64,000 nt of DNA, from the NCBI RefSeq assembly GCF_004403515.1, contig NZ_SOHH01000056.1:103533-167532 (forward strand), written 5' to 3'. The position numbers were made by a program, and so were the translations under genes. Shown piece by piece: positions 9,849 to 18,451 of the stretch. Source of the stretch: Cryobacterium fucosi. Its GTDB lineage: Bacteria; Actinomycetota; Actinomycetes; Actinomycetales; Microbacteriaceae. The notes under the pieces were generated by a model, which did not search any database, was not told where the DNA came from, and saw only the letters and a list, made by a program, of their open reading frames with translations. Positions within the stretch are counted from its first letter, which is position 1; each line of letters starts with the position of its first letter.

Positions 9849-11830
9849 TCTTCATCCACCATTTCAGTAGCTCGTTGCGCGGCGGCGCGCTCCTGCTTTT
9901 TACGCTGAAGGAACAACAGGACTTCGGCGTACCGCTTCTCCGTCGGATCCTCAGAACGCACGTTTGGGCGACCGTTGAGTTTCGCCCACTGCTGAATCTT
10001 TGGCCAGGCCGCTAATGCTTCTTCCTCGGTGATCTCCACCCGGGTCGCGGTGATGGAGTCCTGGATGATCCGCAGCACGGATGGCGTGACCGACTTCGAC
10101 AACACTTCGAAGGCGCGCTGGAACGGGTTGACTGAGTCGATGAGGTTGATATTGATGTCGTCGATGTTGACAAACTTCTCGGCCATTTTGATGAACCGTT
10201 TGTCGCCGACTTCGCGAACTTCGCTGTTCTTTATCACCGAGTCCACGACAACCTGCTGACGTAGCTCCTCAACCTGCGACTCATCCAGCTCTGGATACCG
10301 CTCACGGATGATCTTCGGGATCAACACCTTGTTCGTCGTCTCGGGATCTACCGAGCCCGCTGCGGCTTTCGCGAACGTGTCGTCTTGCAGGATCGTTGCC
10401 TTCAGGTCGTTGAGGTCAGTCTCGATGATCTGCTTGACCCGCTCAGTGGAGGGTTCTTTGAAGCCCTTGATCTTGATGACACCTGGCGCTTGTGCGTCGT
10501 CGTCGCCGGTGCGCTTGGTTTTGAACGTGAAGTTCTGTGCCAGCACCTGCTCCATCAGCAGCGAAGCCGTGATCGCCTTGAGCATGTTATTCACAGACAC
10601 CTTCACTTCGCCCTGGGAGGCGTCAGGCTCAGCGATCAGATTCGTAAACTGCGCATGCTCCTTGCCCGCGCTGTCCCGGGTGACACGACCGATGATCTGG
10701 ATCACCTCAGTCAACGACGCCCGGTACCCAACCGTGAGCGCGTGCTCGGCAAACGGCCAGTCAAACCCCTCCTTCGCCATACCGAGCGCGAGGATCACGT
10801 CCACCGCATCACGGTCCTTGGATGCGACCGTAGAGAGGTAGTGCAGGGTGTCGGCACGCTTCTTCTGATCCGTGTCATCCACCAGATCCGCGAGAAGAAG
10901 GATTTCACCGTTGTCGTTGCGGCGGATGCTGATGATCCCAGTGTCGGGGTGGGTGGACTCGACGTGACCAATCGAGTCGATGATGAACCCGACCTCTTCA
11001 ATCTTGTCTTTGGTCGACTCGCCCGAGTTCACGTTCGGGATATGCACGATCGTCTTCTTATCAAGGTCGAACACCTCACCGATCGCGTCGGTGTAGCGAC
11101 CCTGGTAGAAGTGGTGACCGATGCCGAGCGAGTGCAGGTACTCGTACCCGTTGAGCTGGTCGTAATAGTTGAACGTGACCGGCGTGAAGCGCGCTTCGTC
11201 CTCAGCCGAGAGCACCGGCACCGAGTCACCGCGGAAGTAGGAGCCGGTCATCGCGACAATGTGCACGTCGGAGCCATTCATAACTTCACGGAGCAGGGCA
11301 CCGAGACGATTGGTTTCGGTGTCGGCGGAGACATGGTGGAACTCGTCAATCGCAAGCACCGTGCCGTCGAATGCTGCGGGAGCAAGCTTCTCGAATGCGA
11401 ACCGCAATGTTGCGTGCGTACACACCAGCGTTGTGGCAGAGGAGTCGTTCAGGAAGTCGATAAACGCACCGACCTTGCCCTGCGAGGAGCCCGGGTCGCA
11501 GAGATTGTGTTTGGGCTTGACGTCCCAGTCGGTGAAGAACCCGAACTTCGTAAGGTTCGTTGAGGAGAACGATGCCCCGATCGAGCGTTCCGGGACGGCA
11601 ACGATGACCTTTTTGCGGCCTTGGTTGTAGAGCTTGTCGAGGGCGACGAACATGAGCGCACGCGACTTGCCCGACGCAGGTGGTGCCTTCACGAGGAGGT
11701 GCTGGGCGTCGCGCTTCGCGAAGACGCGCTGCTGCATCTCGCGCATACCCATCGAGTCGATGTTGACCGACGCCTTCGTGCGGGCATAGGTCACATCAAC
11801 GATGTTGACCGGTTTCTTGATCGCGTTCAT
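9845..11830 (-). CDS. DEAD/DEAH-box superfamily 2 helicase
   Basis: This 661-residue protein has Walker A APPASGKS (49-56), a DEFHH motif II (162-166) and a QIIGRVTRD motif VI, as in restriction-type SF2 translocases. It most likely couples ATP hydrolysis to DNA translocation for the nucleases and methylase encoded around it. It has no fused nuclease or DUF1998 domain, so it does not look like DISARM DrmA or a standard type I HsdR, where the PD-(D/E)XK domain is fused. The start overlaps the methylase stop by 4 bp (ATGA), and its own stop overlaps the GIY-YIG start. Confidence 0.88.
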   Translation of the reverse strand: MNAIKKPVNIVDVTYARTKASVNIDSMGMREMQQRVFAKRDAQHLLVKAPPASGKSRALMFVALDKLYNQGRKKVIVAVPERSIGASFSSTNLTKFGFFTDWDVKPKHNLCDPGSSQGKVGAFIDFLNDSSATTLVCTHATLRFAFEKLAPAAFDGTVLAIDEFHHVSADTETNRLGALLREVMNGSDVHIVAMTGSYFRGDSVPVLSAEDEARFTPVTFNYYDQLNGYEYLHSLGIGHHFYQGRYTDAIGEVFDLDKKTIVHIPNVNSGESTKDKIEEVGFIIDSIGHVESTHPDTGIISIRRNDNGEILLLADLVDDTDQKKRADTLHYLSTVASKDRDAVDVILALGMAKEGFDWPFAEHALTVGYRASLTEVIQIIGRVTRDSAGKEHAQFTNLIAEPDASQGEVKVSVNNMLKAITASLLMEQVLAQNFTFKTKRTGDDDAQAPGVIKIKGFKEPSTERVKQIIETDLNDLKATILQDDTFAKAAAGSVDPETTNKVLIPKIIRERYPELDESQVEELRQQVVVDSVIKNSEVREVGDKRFIKMAEKFVNIDDININLIDSVNPFQRAFEVLSKSVTPSVLRIIQDSITATRVEITEEEALAAWPKIQQWAKLNGRPNVRSEDPTEKRYAEVLLFLQRKKQERAAAQRATEMVDEE

Positions 11831-14541
11831 TTGCCTATGCCCCTGGTCTTCTTCGCCGGGGCCTTCGCAGCCTCCTCGGCGGTCATACGCTCGTACATAG
11901 CGAACAGATCTGAGAGACGCTGTTCATCGGTCTCATATCCGCGCTTGGAATAGATCGAGTCCACCAGCTCATCCACGGCCGCATGCGCGGCACGTAAATC
12001 GGCAGGCATGAGGTCGGGATCGTACAGCGTGGCGAGGGTCTGCTCGCAGTGATAGTCGCGCACATCCAGTACTCGCAACGCCGCCATAGTGAGCTGTTCC
12101 TTCACCGCATCCGAAAGGGGCGGCACCGGGAAGTTGTTGTAGACGATCGTGTTCGAGTACTGGTAGTCCTCTCGCATCCGGCCACCGACCGCCCCGGTCC
12201 ATGCGACATGGGCGCGAGAGGTCATAAGTGCAAGGACCCATGGCTCCGCATCGTAAATTCCAAAGGCGGACGCGTTGATGACGGTATCCGCATCGAGATA
12301 GCCAACCGGGATGTACTCCCGCCGCTCAGAAGAAACCTTCGGCATGATGATGGCCTCGGTGGGCTTGTATCTAACCTCGCCGAAGCGGTATGGAACCTTA
12401 GCCAAAATTTTGGTCGCTGCCTTTGCGCTGCCGGCACGCATGGAAGCAGTACGTTCGAACCGAGCGCTCAGCTCCGGGATGCTTTTCGCCAGCTGGTAGT
12501 CGCGATCAGATACCCAAACACAGTACTTATCTTGAGCATTGATGAACTCAACAGAACCCAATATTCTTCGAACGAACGGTTCCGCCTCTGGATGCTTGGA
12601 GAGCAGGCGCCCGCGATCCTCCGGTTCAAGCATCAGATTTCCCCAGTCCGTCCCTTTGGACCCGAAGGTCATGGGCGGCAGCTCTGACAACGGCTTTGAT
12701 CGAGGCAGCACGAAGACGTTGTCACCGTCCGAAAGGTAGCCGTTGATATTTCGCGCCTCTAGTTGGAGACCACCAGCGTAAATGTACTTGCCGGAGCTTT
12801 CTTTGTTTCGCAGGCAAACCACCACGACAGTCACACCAGCATTCCGTTTGGCGTTGTTCTCCCACTTGAACGAGGTGTATACGTATCCAATCTCGATTCC
12901 GATTGCAAAGATCATCGGGAACATGAGTCCGACTTGCTCGCCCTGAGCGATTGAGTTAGTGCTGACGAATGAGAGTTTTGCGCGAGTACCTTCGATATAG
13001 TCAGCACCCTTGACGAACCAGAGTGACACGTAATCCAGCTTTTTTGAGAACGGTCGCGCGCCAAACACAGGAAAGAAATCAGATTTCTGATCCTTGCTTT
13101 GTTCCTTTACCCCCGCGTACGGTGGATTCCCAATCAGGTAGATCTCGCCGCCGTCGTTACGGCACACCACATTCCAGTCAACGCGGGTGGCGTTTCCTTG
13201 CTGGATCTGCCCGGTCTCCTTCAGCGGGATGAGCGGGATGGATACACCGAACTTGTCCTTGAACTCACTGTTCATCTGGTGCTTCGCGATCCACAGGGAG
13301 AGGATTGCGACCTCGACTGCGAAGTCGTCGATTTCGATGCCAAAAAAGTTCTCGATGTTGATTTTCGACTCAGCGTAAAGCACCTGATGTCTCTGATCGA
13401 GGTCGGCGAGTCGTTCCAGGATCGCGTGCTCCACGCGGCGCAATTCCTTGTACGCGATGACGAGGAAGTTGCCTGATCCACACGCGGGATCGAATACCTT
13501 GATCGCGCTGATGCGAGTCAGCAGGGCTTCGAGCTTTTTGGCGGAGTCGAACGCGGTGTCGAACTGCGCCTTGAGTTCATCGAGGAAGAGCGGCTCGATG
13601 GTTTTGAGGATGTTCGGCACCGACGTGTAGTGCTGACCTAGGTCACTGCGCTTACCCGGGGTAACTATCGCTTGGAACATAGATCCAAAGATGTCGGGGT
13701 TGATCTCGCGCCAGATCAGCGTCCCCGACTCGACCAGCAGTTCGCGAGCCTTCTTCGTGAATCTCGGCACGAACTGCTCGGACGACATCGTAAAAAGGCG
13801 CCCGTTGACGTACGGGAACGCAGCCAGGTGCTTGGGCTTGTCCTCGGCACGCTCTGTGTCGAGCGCCGTAAACAAATCAGTTAGGAATTCGGCGACATCC
13901 GACCCGTCGGTTTGCGTGTGGGAGCCGACGGCGTTGGTGAACTGGTTGTCGTCAAAGATTCCAGTGTCTTCGGCGAAGAAGCAGAAGAGCAGCCGGGTGA
14001 AAAAGATGTTGAGCGAGTGTCGCCCGTTCGGTGCTTCGAGTAGGCCGGGGTTTGCGCCAAGCAGCTCGTCGAAGAGCTTGCCCATCCGTTCAGCAGCTTT
14101 AACGTCGGCGTGGGCTTCGGCGACATACTGTGCCTTCTCCATGCCTGCCCAAGGCAGAAAGAACGTGAAGTGCTGGTCGATCTCCCGAATTGGGAAGCCG
14201 ATGGTCTCACCGGTCTTCGTGTCCGTGGCGACCAGTTCTGTGTAGTCGGTGACGATCACAAACCGGGTGTTAAACCGCACCACCGCCGGTGAAGTCTTCA
14301 GCTCGTCGATCACCGCGAGCGGGTCGCCGGGTGTCTCCTTGAAATAGACGACGTTTTTCTGCGCCACCTCGGCCTCTGGATCAACGGCGACATTCAGCGA
14401 ACCATGGCGCAGACGCGTGACGTTGCCCTGCGGCTTCCCATACGCGAGCAGCAGATCGAAAATGAACTCGCGGCCGTAGGAGTCATGACCTCCAAGCGGT
14501 GCAACTCGATCCTCGACAGCTTTGAGGTTCAGCTTTACCAA
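11827..14541 (-). CDS. N6-adenine DNA methyltransferase (MmeI/type IIG-like)
   Basis: This is an AdoMet-dependent DNA methyltransferase of about 904 residues. Motif I FDPACGSGNF sits at about residue 349 and the catalytic NPPY motif at about 470, the order typical of gamma-class N6-adenine enzymes. The roughly 340 residues before motif I are where type IIG enzymes of the MmeI class carry a nuclease; no convincing D-ExK was picked out there, and the separate nuclease genes downstream may replace it. The C-terminal 400 residues probably recognise the DNA target. The TTG start at 14541 is chosen because AAGAAGG lies 6 bp upstream and no suitable ATG exists. It is followed by the helicase gene with a 4-bp overlap. 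Confidence 0.88.
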   Translation of the reverse strand: MVKLNLKAVEDRVAPLGGHDSYGREFIFDLLLAYGKPQGNVTRLRHGSLNVAVDPEAEVAQKNVVYFKETPGDPLAVIDELKTSPAVVRFNTRFVIVTDYTELVATDTKTGETIGFPIREIDQHFTFFLPWAGMEKAQYVAEAHADVKAAERMGKLFDELLGANPGLLEAPNGRHSLNIFFTRLLFCFFAEDTGIFDDNQFTNAVGSHTQTDGSDVAEFLTDLFTALDTERAEDKPKHLAAFPYVNGRLFTMSSEQFVPRFTKKARELLVESGTLIWREINPDIFGSMFQAIVTPGKRSDLGQHYTSVPNILKTIEPLFLDELKAQFDTAFDSAKKLEALLTRISAIKVFDPACGSGNFLVIAYKELRRVEHAILERLADLDQRHQVLYAESKINIENFFGIEIDDFAVEVAILSLWIAKHQMNSEFKDKFGVSIPLIPLKETGQIQQGNATRVDWNVVCRNDGGEIYLIGNPPYAGVKEQSKDQKSDFFPVFGARPFSKKLDYVSLWFVKGADYIEGTRAKLSFVSTNSIAQGEQVGLMFPMIFAIGIEIGYVYTSFKWENNAKRNAGVTVVVVCLRNKESSGKYIYAGGLQLEARNINGYLSDGDNVFVLPRSKPLSELPPMTFGSKGTDWGNLMLEPEDRGRLLSKHPEAEPFVRRILGSVEFINAQDKYCVWVSDRDYQLAKSIPELSARFERTASMRAGSAKAATKILAKVPYRFGEVRYKPTEAIIMPKVSSERREYIPVGYLDADTVINASAFGIYDAEPWVLALMTSRAHVAWTGAVGGRMREDYQYSNTIVYNNFPVPPLSDAVKEQLTMAALRVLDVRDYHCEQTLATLYDPDLMPADLRAAHAAVDELVDSIYSKRGYETDEQRLSDLFAMYERMTAEEAAKAPAKKTRGIGK

Positions 14542-14596
14542 GGGAGGCCTTCTTTCATGAGGTTCATCACACCAGGGACCACTGACATTGCTGAGA

Positions 14597-14788
14597 TCAT
14601 TCACTCGCCTCCGGCGCTGCAGCCCCGCCTCGACGCACCCAGTCGTCAACTTCACTCGCCTGGAACTTCCAGAGCCGCCCGATCTTGTGGGCAGGCATGC
14701 CCTTCTCGGCGATCCAGGTGTAGACGGTGTCCTTGGTGACGCCGAGATGAACAGCGATGTCGTCAGCTGACAGCCACGGTTCGGTCAC
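14597..14788 (-). CDS. Small HTH DNA-binding protein, excisionase-like fold
   Basis: This 63-residue protein has a MerR/excisionase-type helix-turn-helix (LSADDIAVHLGVTKDTVYTW) followed by a wing ending in WKFQASEVDDWVRRG. The GTG start at 14788 follows GGAGGA by about 5 bp; an overlapping ATG at 14790 is out of frame. It is the first gene of the minus-strand methylase cluster, 55 bp before the methylase TTG. It is too far from the integrase to be its obvious directionality factor and is better read as the cluster's transcriptional regulator or a DNA-binding subunit. Which of these it is cannot be told from sequence. Confidence 0.8.
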   Translation of the reverse strand: MTEPWLSADDIAVHLGVTKDTVYTWIAEKGMPAHKIGRLWKFQASEVDDWVRRGGAAAPEASE

Positions 14789-14904
14789 ATCAGTCCTCCA
14801 TCTCGGCCCGTGCGGGTCGACGTTCCCGATGATACCGGAGTTGTACCTTTTGAGCCGGGTTTATGCGGGCGTGATCCGGGGCCTCGCGCGATGAGACGCA
14901 GACC

Positions 14905-16056
14905 TCAGCGGCCGTCAGAGTTGACGTGTGCTGAAAGCCACTCGGTGACCGTCGATCGCCAGCGTTCGGGGTCGGAGTTCCATGACAGCGTGTGTCCAGC
15001 TGTGAAGACTTCGAGGTCAACGAGGTCGGGGCGCAGGTCGTGAAGCACTTGCGATACCCGAATCGGAGCGGAGTCGTCTCGGGTCCCATGGATGATCAAT
15101 GTGGGCACAGTGAGTTCTGCTGCGCGTTCGACCCAATCAAGATCCCGAAGCGGGATGGTCGTTGGCAGGCCCACCATGTGAGACAGCGGGCGGAGCGCGA
15201 GCCACGGGATAGCAAGGATTCCTGTTGCCGCGGGCAGCCCGCTACGAACGCAATTGGCTTTGATCACTGCGACCCAGTCGAGCACCGGAGACTCCAACAC
15301 GACCCCCGCGACTATGCCGTGGTAGCGCGCACGGTCGACGAGTTGAAGCGCAATCGTGGCGCCCATCGACCACCCGAAAAGAACGATCCGTTGTGCTCCG
15401 TTTTGCATCGCGTAGTGCACCGCAGCTTCGGCATCCTCGACTTCCGTGACCCCAAGCGACGACCGGCCAGATCCCGCCGTCGGCCCTCCTCCATCGTTCC
15501 GATAACTGATGACGAGCGATGTGTAGCCCAGATCCGCAGCGATCTGCACACCACGCAGTGTTCCCGCTCGGGGACTCCCCAAGCCATGAATGTGGATCGC
15601 CCAAGTCGATCGGTCGCCCTTCCCCTCCACGAGCCAAGCTGGAGCGCCTCCCCCGACGGTGTCGATCGCGACATCTCGCGCGGAAAGGCCAGCGTGAGTT
15701 GGGTTCGCGAAGTAGATCCCGCTCCATGAGGCGCGATCGCCAGCCGATGGGGAAAAGCCGGGAGAAGAGCTTGTCATGGCCCGTGCGATCCGGGCCGGTC
15801 CTCGATCGAAGACTTCGGCAGAGAGCTGAGCCCAGCCGCCGTTCTCGAACCACAGGTTGTAGATACCATCCGTGATCGTCTGGGCCGTGCGATCCAGGAC
15901 GATCAAGCGGCGATCGGCGTCGCGCTCCACGTCACGGACGACAAGGTCGAATTGCCTCGGGCCTGCCGATGCCGTCAACCGTCGAGCAATGACCCAACCG
16001 AGTCCCAACCCGGATGCAGTGAGGAATGCCGCTCCCACGGCCAGCGCGCGTTTCAT
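14905..16056 (-). CDS. Membrane-anchored alpha/beta hydrolase
   Basis: A hydrophobic N-terminal segment (about 5-25) suggests a signal anchor, placing the rest outside the membrane. The catalytic domain shows the nucleophile elbow GWSMGA at about residue 226, an upstream HIHGLGS oxyanion-region motif, an acid in HGTRDDSAP, and a late histidine in AGHTLSW. Substrate is unknown; peptidase, esterase or lactonase activity are all possible. Its ATG overlaps the stop of the seven-TM gene (ATGA), and it is the last gene of the XRE-ImmA-7TM-hydrolase operon. An extracytoplasmic hydrolase cotranscribed with a putative receptor hints at making or destroying a signal, which is inference. Confidence 0.82.
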   Translation of the reverse strand: MKRALAVGAAFLTASGLGLGWVIARRLTASAGPRQFDLVVRDVERDADRRLIVLDRTAQTITDGIYNLWFENGGWAQLSAEVFDRGPARIARAMTSSSPGFSPSAGDRASWSGIYFANPTHAGLSARDVAIDTVGGGAPAWLVEGKGDRSTWAIHIHGLGSPRAGTLRGVQIAADLGYTSLVISYRNDGGGPTAGSGRSSLGVTEVEDAEAAVHYAMQNGAQRIVLFGWSMGATIALQLVDRARYHGIVAGVVLESPVLDWVAVIKANCVRSGLPAATGILAIPWLALRPLSHMVGLPTTIPLRDLDWVERAAELTVPTLIIHGTRDDSAPIRVSQVLHDLRPDLVDLEVFTAGHTLSWNSDPERWRSTVTEWLSAHVNSDGR

Positions 16057-17075
16057 GCGTGCCCTCGTTCGGATCCTCGGCGAGTCGAAGAAGCGGCCGC
16101 TGCCTGCGCCCCACGTTTGTTGAGCCCCAGGAGGTGATCCTCAGCTCGCCCCAGCAGGGCTCGATCGTGACTGGTTACCTCAAACGAGACGCGCGGATCG
16201 ATCATGGCATCTCGGATTTCGACGATCTCTCGATGCAGGCGCGTCTCCTGGTCTTCGATGCTGGCGACCGAGGCATCCGTCTGGCTCAATCCGAGCCGAA
16301 CGAGCGTCGCCCGACGCCACATCGGCTCCAGCTGCGTCACCAGACCACGAGTTCTCACACCCCGCGCACGGTCGCGCCCATAGCGGACGGCTGGCTGCCC
16401 GGCCAAACCGGCACACAGGAAGATGAACGTCAGCAAGTAGAGAGGTCCGTATGCCACGGCGACGGCATCCATCAGATCGAGGTTGCCAATGACATGTGCG
16501 ACATCCATGATCAAGACGACCACGCACAGTGCGACTCCGAGAGTCGATCCGACAAGCAGCAAGCCTGCGGGAATGCGCTGAGCCCCATTGCTGTGGCGAT
16601 ACTGCCCTCCCGCGAGAATCATCATCGCTGCGACCACGATTCCGCAGTAGGTGAAGTCAATTATCGAGTAGGCGGCCGCAGCTGGCTGCGCTCCGAGGTC
16701 GCTCATGAAGGTCGTTGTCGTCGCCCCTCGATCAATGAGCAGGAAAGTGATCGTGATCCCGAGGAGTGCGAGGAGGAGCACCGGAAGCCCCAGAGCGATA
16801 CGCACCAGTCCGGGGCGATACTCTCCGGCCTTCATGACCCCTCGTCCGAGAAAGAAGAGTCCGATCATCAACGCGCCGTCCGCGAGAAGTGTTGCGATGT
16901 TTGTCGCCCCAAGGACTGCATCGACGGCGGTGTAGATCTCGTCCACGTTGAGGGTCATCGCGACGGAAATGGTGAGCGCGGCGTACGTGATGCTGCGCTC
17001 CGTGCGCCTGCGCCGCAGGATGAGAAGGCTCGCCACGAGTACCCACATGAGTACCGCGGCGGGCGTCTGGATCAT
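16053..17075 (-). CDS. Seven-TM membrane protein, MAB_1171c-like
   Basis: Seven hydrophobic segments can be traced across the first roughly 230 of 340 residues, followed by a charged cytosolic tail of about 110 residues. The arrangement resembles the MAB_1171c 'putative transporter' family, which in actinobacteria often sits beside an ImmA-like gene and an XRE regulator. No transport motif is visible, and a receptor role is equally likely. The ATG at 17075 is chosen because it overlaps the ImmA gene's TGA (ATGA); the longer reading frame would bury most of that gene. The stop overlaps the hydrolase ATG, so all four genes are tightly coupled. Confidence 0.75.
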   Translation of the reverse strand: MIQTPAAVLMWVLVASLLILRRRRTERSITYAALTISVAMTLNVDEIYTAVDAVLGATNIATLLADGALMIGLFFLGRGVMKAGEYRPGLVRIALGLPVLLLALLGITITFLLIDRGATTTTFMSDLGAQPAAAAYSIIDFTYCGIVVAAMMILAGGQYRHSNGAQRIPAGLLLVGSTLGVALCVVVLIMDVAHVIGNLDLMDAVAVAYGPLYLLTFIFLCAGLAGQPAVRYGRDRARGVRTRGLVTQLEPMWRRATLVRLGLSQTDASVASIEDQETRLHREIVEIRDAMIDPRVSFEVTSHDRALLGRAEDHLLGLNKRGAQAAAASSTRRGSERGHA

Positions 17076-17536
17076 CCGAAGATCTCCAAGTAGCGAGATT
17101 CCGCGAGAGCCGATCCGCGGATCGAGGCGGCGAGTCGATCTGCCACGGACTCTGCAGCAATCTCGCGGTCGGAATCGAGATCCTGCCGCGCGAGTAAGCG
17201 TCCCCGCGTGTGCGCTGGGATGTCGGGGAGCAAGACGTCCTCGACCGAGCACTCGTCGCCCTGGCCGTGGCCAAGGAGCATATGGGCAAACTCATGGAGG
17301 ACGAACTGCTGACGATGCAGAACCGAGTCGCTGTGAGCGTGGAGGACGAGATCCTCAGACTCCGTGATCAGCCACACCGCACAGATGCCGTCGTGGTCGC
17401 CGAGATCCGCGAGTTCGACGACGCGGAGCGTGCGCTGCCGACGATCCTGCACCGCTCGAACCAAGTCATCGAACGTAAAAACGTTACCCAGCGCGAGGCT
17501 CGCGACGGCCGTCGACACGGTCTGTTCGATATTCAC
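17072..17536 (-). CDS. ImmA/IrrE-like zinc metallopeptidase
   Basis: The motif HEFAH marks a gluzincin-type site, with a distal glutamate candidate in the AESVADRLA helix, as in ImmA/IrrE proteins. Family members such as ImmA of ICEBs1 cleave an XRE repressor to switch on element excision. The GTG start at 17536 is favoured because GGAGGAGGG lies upstream; an ATG at 17563 would add nine residues but has no such site. The gene follows the XRE regulator by about 70 bp and overlaps the seven-TM gene. Cleavage of that regulator is a reasonable but untested prediction. Confidence 0.8.
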   Translation of the reverse strand: MNIEQTVSTAVASLALGNVFTFDDLVRAVQDRRQRTLRVVELADLGDHDGICAVWLITESEDLVLHAHSDSVLHRQQFVLHEFAHMLLGHGQGDECSVEDVLLPDIPAHTRGRLLARQDLDSDREIAAESVADRLAASIRGSALAESRYLEIFG

Positions 17537-17603
17537 GGTGTGGTCGCCCTCCTCCGGGAGCATGTGTCGATGCCCGCTCCATGTAGAGCGGCACCGTTAC
17601 TGC

Positions 17604-18026
17604 TCAGCTGTGTGTCATTTCCTCATCCAGGAACCTGCTGATCGCTTGGAGAGCCTTCGGGGAAATATCCCCCAGCGTGCGGGCCGCGTACGACTTCACT
17701 TTGGCCGCTCGCATCGAACGCACGAGATCCAGCTGCGCACTCACTTTGGCGGGAATAGCCACGCCGTCCTCCCCCGCGAGGAAGGCCGCATCCACGTCGA
17801 AGAATGCTGCCAACCCTTTGAAAACCGCGGGGTCTTGCACGTACCTGTGGCCGTTCACCATGTAGGTCCACCGCGACCTCGACAAACTAGTTCCACGCTG
17901 ATCGAGGTAGGCCGCGATCTGCGAGTAGGTCGGTTCGGAGCCGGACTCGGCGATCGCGACGTCCAGCAGGAGCCGCAGTCGCTTCGCGAGATCCAGCGCC
18001 GCTGCTTTGTTCTCGTCTTCGGTCAT
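17604..18026 (-). CDS. XRE-type helix-turn-helix regulator, ICE repressor candidate
   Basis: This 140-residue protein has an HTH region (YSQIAAYLDQRG..LSRSRWTYMVNG) of the kind found in actinobacterial XRE regulators paired with ImmA-like peptidases. The ATG at 18026 is preferred because AAGGGTGA lies about 9 bp upstream and the 27 residues further upstream look non-coding. It is the first gene of the four-gene regulatory operon and transcribes away from the ICE transfer operon. The 425-bp gap between them holds repeated palindromes that it probably binds. By analogy with ICEBs1 ImmR it would repress transfer genes until inactivated. Confidence 0.8.
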   Translation of the reverse strand: MTEDENKAAALDLAKRLRLLLDVAIAESGSEPTYSQIAAYLDQRGTSLSRSRWTYMVNGHRYVQDPAVFKGLAAFFDVDAAFLAGEDGVAIPAKVSAQLDLVRSMRAAKVKSYAARTLGDISPKALQAISRFLDEEMTHS

Positions 18027-18093
18027 CTTCGTGTGATCACCCTTCCCTTCGGGTGAGGTAAGGCACCGTCGTTGGGTTGCCCCCAACGGGGTG

Positions 18094-18195
18094 TTGAGAA
18101 TGCTCAATATAGCCGTTGGGCATGCTCAAATCAAGGGTTGCGCATGCTCAACGATGGTGTTAGAACGGAACTCTCAAGCATTTGAGCATGCTCAA
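18094..18195. promoter_or_regulatory. Phased palindromic operator array, consensus TTGAGCATGCTCAA
   Basis: Four 14-bp boxes begin at 18094, 18116, 18138 and 18182. The last is a perfect palindrome, TTGAGCATGCTCAA. The others keep the right half CTCAA and vary in the left (TTGAG, TTGGG, TTGCG). Start-to-start spacing is 22, 22 and 44 bp, that is, two helical turns or a multiple, so bound dimers would face the same side. One 22-bp slot (18160) holds no good box. The array lies between the XRE regulator and the divergent ArdC-led operon and is the obvious target of that regulator. A separate hairpin CGTTGGG..CCCAACG sits at 18070-18088. Confidence 0.75.
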
Positions 18196-18451
18196 CGGAA
18201 ACCTTCGAAGAGGGCAGCTCTGTCAAAAGGCGCCGCTGTCGCTGCGCTTCCAGCCAGGAAGGTGAACGGTATCCAACCCGAACTTGACCTCCGACTGCGT
18301 GGTCCATGTCATGCGCGCTGACGGCCGGGTTCTGCTTGTTGAGATGGCCTCGTCCTGTCGTCCTGCTCGATCTGTTGGGCCTCCCCGCTCACCTCTACGG
18401 TGTATCGCCATGCACACCCGTGCCGTGGCACGCCGGGGAGGAGGGCCAACA

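Noticed and set aside
8976..9908. 310-aa plus-strand frame over the GIY-YIG gene
   Set aside because: Antisense shadow; no start signal or domain.
14597..14788. HTH protein as the ICE excisionase
   Set aside because: A better candidate directly precedes and overlaps the integrase at 37498; this one leads the methylase cluster.
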